Shown: piece after piece, positions 1-7,253 of the stretch
How positions within the stretch are numbered: the stretch's first letter is position 1
How the letters are laid out: each line of letters starts with the position of its first letter
NCBI RefSeq assembly: GCF_002205895.1
Contig: NZ_NJDE01000025.1
Span: forward strand, 124,001 to 188,000
Length of the DNA: 64,000 bases
DNA from: Saccharibacillus sp. O23
GTDB lineage: Bacteria > Bacillota > Bacilli > Paenibacillales > Paenibacillaceae
Reading direction: 5' to 3'
Position numbers and translations under genes: made by a program
The notes under the pieces: generated by a model
Databases searched by the model: none
Told to the model about the DNA's origin: nothing
The model's input: only the letters and a program-made list of their open reading frames with translations

Positions 1-10
1 TTTCTGTCAT
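1..10 (-). CDS. Start of a truncated gene behind tandem T-box leaders
   Basis: Only the first three codons (Met-Thr-Glu) lie inside the window. The ATG is preceded by a good ribosome-binding site (GGAGGCGATT) and sits about 75 bases downstream of the second of two T-box terminators, so it is the gene those leaders control. T-box targets are normally aminoacyl-tRNA synthetases or amino-acid biosynthesis and uptake genes. The specifier triplet I favour is CUC (Leu), which would fit leuS, but the frame of the specifier is uncertain and three residues cannot identify the protein. Confidence 0.6.
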
Positions 11-84
11 GATAAATCGCCTCCGGTTTCTGTGGGTTGGTGTGGCTTCAGGTGATCTGTACCCGTCTGAATGATCTCGTTGAC

Positions 85-402
85 ATATAAAAAAGGCCCG
101 TCGTCTCTTGAATCAAGAGACGACGGGCCTGGGCCGCCGCGGTACCACTCTCGTTGATCTTGACGGCGCCGACGCGCCGAACCCAAGATCCGCTTGAACC
201 CGGATAACGGTCGGGTATTCCGGTCGGCTTACGCCCGATTCCGCTTGCTGCTTAGGCGGAAATATCGGGGTTCGGCTTCCACGCTCCCGGGCGAGTTCGG
301 GAAAAGCGAATGCCGCGTCGCACCTTGCCGCGGCTCTCTGAAAATCGCTTTTTCCCTACTGCTCCCGTTCATCGCGTCTGTCGGATGAAATTCGCGAAAC
401 GA
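85..402 (-). promoter_or_regulatory. T-box riboswitch, promoter-distal copy (next to the gene)
   Basis: The conserved T-box AACGAGAGTGGTACCGCG is at 138-155 on the minus strand, followed by a perfect terminator hairpin (94-130) and a T run. Upstream are the stem I landmarks: an AGTA element, AGAG and GGTG loop motifs near 320-345, and the GAACTCGCCC segment around 289-298. If the specifier directly follows GAA it is CTC (Leu) at 293-295; shifting one base would give TCG (Ser). It senses uncharged tRNA and permits readthrough into the gene at position 10. Confidence 0.9.
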
Positions 403-720
403 CATAAAAAGCCTGTCGTCTCCTGTATCAAGAGACGACAGGCTGGGCTGTCGCGGTACCACTCTCGTTGATTCCGTCCGTCCGCCGAAAATGAAAATAT
501 CGGAGCGCGAAACGGGAATCCGCTCGTAGGCCCTCTCACGTGGGCGAGTCCGTCCGGACTTGGCGTCAAGCAGCGGGAATCGCCGCAAAACGTTTGGGTC
601 CGACCGCTTCCGGGCGAGTTTCGCCTAACTTGCCGACTGCGTCGCACCAAATCCGCAGCTCTCTTGACGGCCGTTCCGGTTACTGATCCCGTTCATCGCG
701 TTTGTTAATCTGTGTCGGTT
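403..720 (-). promoter_or_regulatory. T-box riboswitch, promoter-proximal copy
   Basis: A second complete leader, transcribed first. The same 18-base T-box is at 452-469, the terminator stem at 410-444 and its T run at 405-409. Stem I carries AGTA, AGAG, GGTG and GAAACTCGCCC; the shared candidate specifier is CTC at 616-618. The terminator arms nearly match those of the other copy (GTCGTCTC / GAGACGAC), pointing to duplication of the whole module. Confidence 0.9.
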
Positions 721-727
721 GTGTGTC

Positions 728-757
728 ATATTAATCCTACTATGCGGAGGATGTCAA
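728..757 (-). promoter_or_regulatory. Sigma-A promoter for the tandem T-box transcript
   Basis: TTGACA at 752-757 and TAATAT at 728-733 on the minus strand are separated by 18 bases. Transcription would start near 720 and run through both leaders. The site lies just downstream of the end of the histidine phosphatase gene at 813. Confidence 0.8.
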
Positions 758-812
758 GCTTTTCCTTTCGAAAAAAACTTTTTGCGCAAGGCAAAACGCA
801 AGCTCTAGATGT

Positions 813-1478
813 TCACTTTTCGCCGCACCCGTAACCGATTCGCTCCGCTCCCAGAAAGCGCTCGCCGGCAAAACGGGCGCAGTACGCGTCAGGCATCGAC
901 AACGACTGCCAGAAGTCATAACCGAAGCCCGGATCGAAAGTTCCGAGCATCAGCGTCAAGATATCGCCGTGCGTGCCGATCGCGATCCGCCGACCCGGAT
1001 GTTCGCGAAGCAGTCCGCGAACGACGGACACGGCTCGCGCCGCGGCTTCCCGACTGCTTTCTCCGCCCGGCGGCCGATAGTCGGGTTCGGCGTAGCAGCG
1101 GCGCTTGGCTTCGAGAAATCCTTCCGGACCGAGATCCCGCTCGCCCGAGACCAGCCGTTCGCGAAGATCGGCATGCAGCTCGATGTCTTGCCCCGCCGCG
1201 TCCGCCAACGGCCGGATCGTGTCGATCGCCCGGCGATACGGGCTCGAGACGAACCGTTCGATGCCTTCGCGTTCCAAACGCCGGCAGATCGCGCGGGCTT
1301 CCGCTTCGCCCGCGGCCGACAATCCTCGTTCAAGCTCGCGGCCGTGTTCGTAAGCCGAATGAGCATGACGAACGAAATAAAGCCGGGTCTCCGTCGGACG
1401 CGGACCCGACGCGTCCGCGCCCGCATGATGCGAAGCGGCGGCGGCTCCGGTCGCTCCGGAGAACGGTCCGCCGCTCAC
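813..1478 (-). CDS. Histidine phosphatase family protein (phosphoglycerate mutase-like)
   Basis: This 221-residue cytoplasmic protein carries the family signature LYFVRHAHS near residue 35, where the His of RHA is the expected phospho-acceptor, followed by SSPYRRAIDT and a second catalytic His in IGTHGD. Branch members hydrolyse phosphate from sugar phosphates, nucleotides or other small molecules; the substrate here is unknown. I chose a GTG start because a strong GGGAGGAG site precedes it and because it overlaps the TGA of the upstream HD gene by four bases (GTGA), which implies translational coupling. It is the last gene of a three-gene operon with the HD and GNAT proteins. The first ~25 residues are low-complexity (Ala/Gly/His). 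Confidence 0.88.
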   Translation of the reverse strand: MSGGPFSGATGAAAASHHAGADASGPRPTETRLYFVRHAHSAYEHGRELERGLSAAGEAEARAICRRLEREGIERFVSSPYRRAIDTIRPLADAAGQDIELHADLRERLVSGERDLGPEGFLEAKRRCYAEPDYRPPGGESSREAAARAVSVVRGLLREHPGRRIAIGTHGDILTLMLGTFDPGFGYDFWQSLSMPDAYCARFAGERFLGAERIGYGCGEK

Positions 1479-2509
1479 GGCGTCTCCTCCCAGAAGACGC
1501 GGTATTCGCCGAGCAGCCCGTCCAGCGAAGACAGCTGCGGGTAATCCGGCAGTTCCGCGGCGTTCAGGCCGCCTTGAATGCGCGGCAGCGTCAGGTACAG
1601 CTTGTTCAGGCTGTACCGATAAGCCCGGTCCGGCGCCGCTTCGCCGGCGCGAACGACGCGCAGCTCGTACGGCCGATGCAGCAGCCGGCCGGTCTCTTCG
1701 GCGGTGGCGGGATGCCGCCTCAGCAGCGCCAGCAGTTCGCCGTCGGCCAAGCCGCCGAGCTCCGCGGGCGGCAGGCCGCCGGCGTCGATCAGGCGCCGCG
1801 TCAAGGCCCGGAGCACGGCGACCGGGCCGATATTGTCCGCCGAAGCGTGATACCGCGCTTCGTGCAGGATCAGCCGCAGCGTCAGCGCGGCGGCGTCCGC
1901 ATCGGCTTCCAGATGCGGACCGGACAGCCGGTAGCCGCGCAGCAGCTCCGGCGCGGGCATCGGCAGGATGCCGAACGAAGCGGCGCTGCGCACCCACGAT
2001 TCCAGATGATCGGCGTGAAGAATCCGTTCGCGGTTGCGCAGCGGGCTCGGCACGCTTCCTTCGATCAGGTCGAGCACCGCGTCGACGTTCAATCCGTCCA
2101 GCGCCCGGCGAATTTCGTCGGAAGCCAAGACTTCTTCCGACCGCCGATGGTGGTCGAAGCCTTCGATGCCTTCCAGCGCGTGGCTGAACGGGCCGTGCCC
2201 GACGTCGTGCAGCAGCGCGGCCGCGCGAAGTTCCGGCCAATCCGGCGCGAAATGCGCGATCAAAGCGAATACGCCGAGCGTATGTTGAAGCCGGGTCGAC
2301 GTGTGCTGCGTATGCAGCGCCGCCGGTCCGGCATGTCGGATTTCATGCAGACGCCGAAGCGCGCGCGTCCGCAGCAGCCGGGTCTCCGCGGCGCTCGGCT
2401 GCACCGTTATCGACCAAAGCGGATCGCGCAGCGCTCCGGGGCCTGCCGTCTGCCCGTATGCTTCCGGCGGAAGTCCGCGGCTTGCGGACATTCCGATCAC
2501 GTTTTTCAT
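1475..2509 (-). CDS. HD-domain phosphohydrolase (SAMHD1/YdhJ-like)
   Basis: The protein has 344 residues with a typical HD metal site: H76 in TRLQHTLGV, the H101-D102 pair in LLHDVGHGPFSH, and a later Asp in ILHADHLESWV. This arrangement is characteristic of dNTPase/SAMHD1-like HD proteins such as B. subtilis YdhJ, so a nucleotide or nucleoside-phosphate substrate is a reasonable inference but not shown. The ATG follows GGAGGGAC and overlaps the upstream GNAT stop as ATGA; its own stop overlaps the next gene. The three genes therefore form a tightly coupled operon. Confidence 0.88.
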   Translation of the reverse strand: MKNVIGMSASRGLPPEAYGQTAGPGALRDPLWSITVQPSAAETRLLRTRALRRLHEIRHAGPAALHTQHTSTRLQHTLGVFALIAHFAPDWPELRAAALLHDVGHGPFSHALEGIEGFDHHRRSEEVLASDEIRRALDGLNVDAVLDLIEGSVPSPLRNRERILHADHLESWVRSAASFGILPMPAPELLRGYRLSGPHLEADADAAALTLRLILHEARYHASADNIGPVAVLRALTRRLIDAGGLPPAELGGLADGELLALLRRHPATAEETGRLLHRPYELRVVRAGEAAPDRAYRYSLNKLYLTLPRIQGGLNAAELPDYPQLSSLDGLLGEYRVFWEETP

Positions 2510-3525
2510 GTTCGTCCCTCCTTCTTCGGTTCTGCTTTTTTCGAAACGTCGTCCGCTTCCCTGCGGTAAGTGAGCAGCGGACGCGAAGTTTCGAACCGGT
2601 ACTTTTCCAGCAACGGCCGCTGATAAGGATCGGTATCGTCGATCTCGGCGGTCAGCTGCACGAACCCGCCGGCGAGGACGTATTCCATCCGTTTGCGGTC
2701 GACCGACTGCATCAGCGCGTCGCAGCCGCTTCTCGCGCCGAGCCAACCCAGCTCCGCTTCCTGTTCGTTTTCGCTTTCGTGCAAACAGGCAAACGCGAGC
2801 GCTTCGTTTCCTTCGGCCGCGAACGCCGCGAATGAGCCTTCGTTCAGCAGGTCGTCAGCTTGCGCGAACGTCCTCCATACGGAAACGGGAAAGTCGGCGG
2901 GCGGATTGGCTTCGTGCGAGGCGGCATAAGCGAAACGCATCAGTTCAGCCAAGCTATCAAGCGCTTCCCCGTTCCCCGCCAGCTCGGCGAACGATCGAAT
3001 CTCGGCTTCGCGTTCGCCGCTTCCCGCCGGCTCTTCGGGCGGCAGAATGACCTGCTCGAGACGAAGCTTCGGCCTATACGTCCGGCGCATTTCGACAAAT
3101 CCGAAACGATCGTACAAATAAGCCGCCGAACGGTCGGATTCTTCGAACGAGACTTGAAGCGCCCGATCGCCGGCTTCGTCCAGCACCGCCCGCATCAACG
3201 TTTCTTCGATCTCCGCGACCCGACAATCCGGCAGCGCGACAATCTCCAAATACCGGCCGAACGGATGAAACTCTTTTTGCCGAAGCAGCGCGATCCCGAG
3301 CAAGTCGGCATCTTCGCGCACCACAAACGCTTTGTTTTCGGGATATCGGGCGCTGCCGGCCTCGGGGAGCATGCCGACGCGCTTTTTCGCTCCGCACAGC
3401 GTCAGCAAGCGTACGGCGTCTTCCCGATCTCCGGGTCCGTAAACCGCCGCGCGAAGCGCTTTTCCCCCGTTCGAGCCTGCTTTACCGGACGCTCGCTTCG
3501 ACTGATCCGCATGTTCCCTGCGCAT
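2506..3525 (-). CDS. Tandem GNAT-fold acetyltransferase
   Basis: At 339 residues this is about twice a single GNAT. The N-terminal half (about 25-165) contains a plausible GNAT core ending in AAYLYDRFGFVEMRRTYRP; the C-terminal half (about 180-330) looks like a second, more diverged GNAT with PLLEKYRFETSRPLLTYRR at its end. Two-domain GNATs usually keep one active half. The acceptor is unknown. I chose the ATG at 3525 because AAGGAGGGCG lies directly upstream; a second ATG 7 codons further upstream has no good ribosome-binding site. First gene of the operon with the HD and histidine phosphatase proteins. Confidence 0.8.
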   Translation of the reverse strand: MRREHADQSKRASGKAGSNGGKALRAAVYGPGDREDAVRLLTLCGAKKRVGMLPEAGSARYPENKAFVVREDADLLGIALLRQKEFHPFGRYLEIVALPDCRVAEIEETLMRAVLDEAGDRALQVSFEESDRSAAYLYDRFGFVEMRRTYRPKLRLEQVILPPEEPAGSGEREAEIRSFAELAGNGEALDSLAELMRFAYAASHEANPPADFPVSVWRTFAQADDLLNEGSFAAFAAEGNEALAFACLHESENEQEAELGWLGARSGCDALMQSVDRKRMEYVLAGGFVQLTAEIDDTDPYQRPLLEKYRFETSRPLLTYRREADDVSKKAEPKKEGRT

Positions 3526-3714
3526 GATCGCCCTCCTTATTTTCATGATGATTTTCATGATGAACACTCGCCTGCCCAGTATACCCGCATCGGCGCGCGG
3601 CGGCAAAACGCCCGCACGCGGCAAACGGCGAACTCGACTTTCCGCAGGCGCGTCGCATACAATCGAAGTACGGTCGAAGCCTCGCGCTTCGCCCCGCGTC
3701 CAAGGAGGCTTCTC

Positions 3715-4323
3715 ATGAAAAAATGGCTCGTGCTTGCTCTATACGCCGCCGCGCTGATTCCGATCCTGGTTTACCGGCACGAGCTGCGGGAATTGATGAA
3801 CCAAGTCTCGCTGCCGGTCGCAGCGGGTCTGGCGCTCGGCTTTTTGTTCGCCTTTTTTCCGGTGCTGCCGTACAAACTCGTGATCGCTTCGCTCGGCTTC
3901 CTCTACGGCCCGGCGCTCGGCGCGCTGACCGCTTGGCTTGCCGCGACCGCGGCTTCGCTGCTGCAATATACGCTCGTGCGCTTGTTTTATCGGCAGCAAG
4001 GCCAAGCCGTGCTGAAGCGTTTTGCGGGACTGGAGCGCGCCGGACGACTGATGGAACGCAGGCCGTTCGCCGCGATCTTGGCGGCGCGCCTGATTCCTCT
4101 GCTGCCGCAAGCTCTCGTCAATCTGTATCCCGCTTTTCTGAATATCCGCCCGGTCGTGTATATCGCGGCTTCCGCATTGGGCAAGATCCCGGCGATGCTC
4201 GTCTACGCTTTCGTAGGCAGAAGCTTGTTTACCGATCTTCCGGGAACATTGATCGCGCTCGCGTTGTACGCGGGTTTCCTGCTGATCGTCTACGCGGTCT
4301 ACCGGTTCGCTTTCCGAACCTGA
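3715..4323 (+). CDS. VTT/DedA-superfamily (TVP38/TMEM64-like) membrane protein
   Basis: A 202-residue integral membrane protein with about five hydrophobic segments. It shows the VTT core pattern: a glycine-rich re-entrant loop (LGFLYGPALGALTAWLAATAAS), a polar linker, then ARLIPLLPQALVNLYPAFLNI and a closing SALGKIPAMLVYAFVG helix. Family members act in lipid scramblase-like or small-molecule transport roles at the cytoplasmic membrane; no specific role can be assigned here. The ATG follows AAGGAGGCTTCTC. It stands alone on the plus strand, about 100 bases before a small soluble protein gene. Confidence 0.85.
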   Translation: MKKWLVLALYAAALIPILVYRHELRELMNQVSLPVAAGLALGFLFAFFPVLPYKLVIASLGFLYGPALGALTAWLAATAASLLQYTLVRLFYRQQGQAVLKRFAGLERAGRLMERRPFAAILAARLIPLLPQALVNLYPAFLNIRPVVYIAASALGKIPAMLVYAFVGRSLFTDLPGTLIALALYAGFLLIVYAVYRFAFRT

Positions 4324-4430
4324 TCTTCGGCGAAGGCGGCGGGCAAGCGCGTTTGCCGGCTCTGTCTATCGGGTAAAGGAAGGATATGCAGGCCGAGCGC
4401 CAAGCTTCGCCGGAAGAAAGGGTGGGAACG

Positions 4431-4766
4431 ATGGAGAAACAGATCCGCACGTTGTCCGAATGGCTGGAAGGAAAGACCGGGCAGACGCTCAAGATCGAGA
4501 AAAAAGAAGACGGCGATACCGATATCGTGCATTTCGATCTTCGGGAGATCGGCGAACGATCGCAGGACAATCCCGTGGACGATTATTTGGAACGCGCGCT
4601 GCTGCTGCGCGGTACGGGCAATATCGTCAACGGCGACGGAGAAGCCGTGCCGCTTCCCGGCGATACGTACGAGATCGTGCTGAACGAACTTCAGCTCGGC
4701 GACGGCGGCGAAGATTCTCTCGCCCTCCGCAACGATCGGGCGGAATACGTCATTAGCGTAGGTTGA
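4431..4766 (+). CDS. Conserved hypothetical small soluble protein
   Basis: Starting at MEKQIRTL the product has 111 residues, acidic, with no membrane segment: an N-terminal helix (TLSEWLEGKTG), a middle LERALLLRGTGNIV and a C-terminal beta-rich stretch ending AEYVISVG. I do not recognise the family. An alternative in-frame ATG at 4386 (AAGGAAGG upstream) would add 15 hydrophilic residues; the start at 4431 has GGGTGGG upstream and gives the more natural N-terminus. A strong hairpin terminator follows 70 bases later, so the transcript probably ends there. Confidence 0.7.
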   Translation: MEKQIRTLSEWLEGKTGQTLKIEKKEDGDTDIVHFDLREIGERSQDNPVDDYLERALLLRGTGNIVNGDGEAVPLPGDTYEIVLNELQLGDGGEDSLALRNDRAEYVISVG

Positions 4767-4833
4767 TGGGCGGCGATTCGTGCCGGCGTCCGCCGCTTGA
4801 CGTTTCCGTGTCGAACGCGCGATACGGAAACGT

Positions 4834-4880
4834 CACAGAAAAAGGCTTCGCCCCCGGGGGCGAAGCCTTTTTCTGTGCGC
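4834..4880. terminator. Bidirectional rho-independent terminator
   Basis: A perfect inverted repeat of about 22 bases per arm (CACAGAAAAAGGCTTCGCCC and its complement) with an A run on the left and a T run on the right. It separates the convergent genes ending at 4766 (plus) and 4917 (minus). Confidence 0.9.
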
Positions 4881-4916
4881 GTATGTATAGATGGAATGTT
4901 CGCAGCGGCCGACAGG

Positions 4917-5792
4917 CTACATCAACAGCCGCGAAGCGCGTTCCCTGACCTGCGCGGCGCGCGAAACTTCATGAGCATAAGCCGACAGCCGGATCTCCAA
5001 CCGCTGCAAGAACAAACGCGCGTTGATCCGCCCTTCTCCCGCGAAGGGTTGCGCTTCCGGCCCCGGCGCTTCTCCGAAGCGTTCGAGCCAAGCTTCCCAT
5101 TCCTCGTTCCCGATCTCTCCCTGCGTCAAGATCGTCTCCGCGGCCGCCGCGAGCCGGTCGTCTTCGTCATGCACGAAGACGCGGTCCGCGCTCAGCAAGC
5201 GTCGCCGGACGCCTTCCAGCATATGCAGCCGTTCGATCGCTCCCGCGTGTTCCGACCGGCCCAGATCTTCCAGAGCATCGGCCGCGTGCGCGGCGGCATG
5301 CGCCCATCCCCGGCCCTCCTCCGGTACGTATCCCCGCAGGTCGCGTTCTTGCTCCAGCGCGCGAAGAACCGCCGAGAAGATCGTTCTCCATTCTTCTTCG
5401 CGGAGCCAAGACGTTCGGCGATCGGCAGACAAGAGCAGCGGAAGCAGCAGCATGGAGAACGAGCGGACGAAAACGGAATCCGTATCTTTTTCCCCGATGC
5501 GGCAAAAAAGATGCTGTTCGTCCAACGCGACGTTCAGAATATGCCGAAGCTGCTGCGCCTCGAACGCGCCGGCTTGAATCCATTCCGAAAACGAACCGTA
5601 AATCCATTCGTCCCGCAGCTCCGAATCGATATCGCCGATATGGGCCAACATCGTGTCGGTCAGGCCTGCGATCGCATCGAATGTCGGCGGCAGGCCGGAA
5701 TCGCGGATAGCCCGCAAAGCCCGCAGCAGTTTTTGGCGCGGCTTTTCCGCTTGCGGGGATCCGGCATCCGGTTCCGATCTATGTCTATTCAT
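4917..5792 (-). CDS. DUF2785 family protein
   Basis: A 291-residue soluble, helix-rich protein. The stretch RDEWIYGSFSEWIQAGAF, the RSFSMLLLPLLL segment and the GRGWAHAAAHAADALEDLGRS motif (conserved histidines) are typical of DUF2785, a family of unknown function in Bacillales, some members being annotated next to membrane or stress genes. The ATG at 5792 follows AAAGGGGAGTTC. It is monocistronic: abrB downstream on the chromosome has its own promoter and terminator, and 200 bases separate them. Confidence 0.8.
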   Translation of the reverse strand: MNRHRSEPDAGSPQAEKPRQKLLRALRAIRDSGLPPTFDAIAGLTDTMLAHIGDIDSELRDEWIYGSFSEWIQAGAFEAQQLRHILNVALDEQHLFCRIGEKDTDSVFVRSFSMLLLPLLLSADRRTSWLREEEWRTIFSAVLRALEQERDLRGYVPEEGRGWAHAAAHAADALEDLGRSEHAGAIERLHMLEGVRRRLLSADRVFVHDEDDRLAAAAETILTQGEIGNEEWEAWLERFGEAPGPEAQPFAGEGRINARLFLQRLEIRLSAYAHEVSRAAQVRERASRLLM

Positions 5793-5938
5793 GTTTGAAC
5801 TCCCCTTTCTTCTTCCGACAGTATAACATCCGATCTGCCTGCTTGCCCGCTCGGCGCGATTTTTCGTCGTTTTTCGATTCGGACAGCGACCTTTGTCGAT
5901 TTTCCGTCCGACACGATCCGACGGGAGCCGCAAAACGG

Positions 5939-5978
5939 CAAAAAACCCGCTCGGTCCTGTCGAACAGGAACGGCGGGT
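5939..5978 (-). terminator. Terminator of abrB
   Basis: On the minus strand a GC-rich hairpin (arms 5945-5960 and 5964-5978, loop TCGA) is followed by TTTTTT. It begins 15 bases after the abrB stop codon. Confidence 0.85.
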
Positions 5979-5992
5979 CGTATGCAAACGCC

Positions 5993-6256
5993 TTACTTGG
6001 CTTCGGAGTTTTGGTACATTTCGATCAGTTCTTCGATTGCGGCTTTGCTGACCATTTTGCCTTTGAAGTATACGAGATCTTCGGCTTCGCCCGTGAAGAT
6101 GCAAGTCGGCGCGTATTTTCTGAGAATGATACGCTCTCCGTCAACGAAAATTTCCAGTCCGTCTTTGATGTCGATGCCCATTGTTCTACGAAGTTCAATC
6201 GGAATGACCACACGTCCGAGTTCGTCTACGCGTCTTACGATACCTGTTGCTTTCAT
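5993..6256 (-). CDS. abrB: Transition-state regulator AbrB
   Basis: The 87-residue protein has the AbrB swapped-hairpin DNA-binding domain in residues 1-50: TGIVRRVDELGRVVIPIELR is nearly identical to B. subtilis AbrB, followed by GIDIKDGLEIFVDGERIILRKY. The C-terminal part (SKAAIEELIEMYQN) is the multimerisation region. AbrB represses stationary-phase, biofilm and antibiotic genes during growth and is itself repressed by Spo0A-P. It is about 7 residues shorter than the B. subtilis protein. SpoVT is excluded by its longer length and GAF domain. A promoter and a Spo0A-type box lie directly upstream. Confidence 0.95.
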   Translation of the reverse strand: MKATGIVRRVDELGRVVIPIELRRTMGIDIKDGLEIFVDGERIILRKYAPTCIFTGEAEDLVYFKGKMVSKAAIEELIEMYQNSEAK

Positions 6257-6322
6257 TGCTATGATTCCCCATTTCGATTAAAATAATAGTTGTCGACAAA
6301 AGATCGTCGTTATTCGATATTA

Positions 6323-6374
6323 TTCGACAATTTGTGCTTGCTTCCACTGTACTCCTCTTTATATATCTTGTCAA
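6323..6374 (-). promoter_or_regulatory. abrB promoter with Spo0A-box candidate
   Basis: On the minus strand TTGACA (6369-6374), a 17-base spacer and TACAGT (6346-6351) form a sigma-A promoter. TGTCGAA at 6323-6329 matches the core Spo0A box and falls about 10-16 bases downstream of the predicted start; a near-match (TGTCGAC) lies further downstream around 6291-6297. In B. subtilis Spo0A-P represses abrB from sites just downstream of its promoter, so the geometry agrees. Confidence 0.75.
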
Positions 6375-6418
6375 TATGGAAATTTATACTACGCTCAAAA
6401 AAATATAAATTTTTCGAA

Positions 6419-6461
6419 AAAAGAAAGCGAAACCCAAGTTGACCAGGGTTTCGCTTTTTTG
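6419..6461. terminator. Bidirectional terminator between a GNAT gene and abrB
   Basis: Inverted repeat AAGCGAAACCC / GGGTTTCGCTT (6425-6435 and 6446-6456) flanked by A- and T-rich runs. It lies 90 bases past the GNAT stop at 6552 and shields the abrB promoter. Confidence 0.85.
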
Positions 6462-6551
6462 AATGCCTGCTTATTCGAAAATCAAGCCCGATTTAATTTC
6501 CATTTTGCGCCGAGGCGGCCGCCGAAAGGGACGGTCGTTCGGCAAGGTCGA

Positions 6552-7013
6552 TCAAGAAACATCCGAATGACTTTTCAAGTCGGGACGCAGCAGATGAACG
6601 GTCGCTTCTCGGCGTCCGAAAGCGCCGGCTTCGGAACGGCCCGCTTCGACAAAGCCGAAGCTTTGATAGAAATCGAAAACGTCCGGCGTCTGTTCGGCGA
6701 TATCTACCGCCAATTCGCCGCGCTGCGACACATGGTCGAGCAGCATGCCCGCCACGCCTTGTCCCTGATAATGAGGATGAACCACCATCAGCTCGACTTT
6801 GGAACCGTTCATGGCAATAAAACCGGTCAGCTCGCCGCCGAAGCGGCTCTGCACCGCATACAGTTCCAGACGCTCCAGAATCTCTTCATGGAACAGGCGA
6901 GCATAAAATTCGATACTGCCCGGATCGAGATCGGACAACGTACGACGCACCGACATCATCCAAATTTCCGTCAACCGGTCTTTGTGTTCTTCCGTACACA
7001 TAATGATTTGCAT
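6552..7013 (-). CDS. GNAT family N-acetyltransferase
   Basis: A 153-residue single-domain GNAT. The acetyl-CoA pyrophosphate loop is VVHPHYQGQGVAGMLL (Q/RxxGxG/A motif A), preceded by the GFIAMNGSKVELMVV strand and followed by DFYQSFGFVEAGR. It would transfer an acetyl group to an unknown small molecule or protein. The ATG at 7013 has GAGGAGG eight bases upstream; an in-frame ATG at 7040 has no such site. It ends in the bidirectional terminator that precedes abrB, so the gene is monocistronic. Confidence 0.87.
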   Translation of the reverse strand: MQIIMCTEEHKDRLTEIWMMSVRRTLSDLDPGSIEFYARLFHEEILERLELYAVQSRFGGELTGFIAMNGSKVELMVVHPHYQGQGVAGMLLDHVSQRGELAVDIAEQTPDVFDFYQSFGFVEAGRSEAGAFGRREATVHLLRPDLKSHSDVS

Positions 7014-7253
7014 GCGTACATCCTCCTCTTTATCGGTCATTTAGTGTTTTTCAGACGACACAACCTTCCACCGAGTGATAGAACTCCTTCCGCCCGTATC
7101 CGAAATCTCGAATTGAAAGGAACGGGAGGATAATATTTGAATAAATATAACACAAAAGCGGCTCGGCGTCTTGTGACGGTTTTGACATAATTTTTGCCGC
7201 CTTTTCGCCGCGTTCCGAACTTCTTCCGGTTCTGCGCCTCGCAGCCGAACGTT

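Noticed and set aside
809-2569. Long open frame on the plus strand opposite the HD and phosphatase genes
   Set aside because: It is Arg/Pro-rich with no family motif and mirrors the GC-rich third positions of the minus-strand genes. Similar antisense frames opposite clpB, the ABC genes and the adaptor gene are shadows.
3541-3570. Short tandem repeat TTTTCATGATGA in the GNAT leader
   Set aside because: Two units only; part of the upstream region, and the downstream ATG with AAGGAGGGCG explains translation without it.
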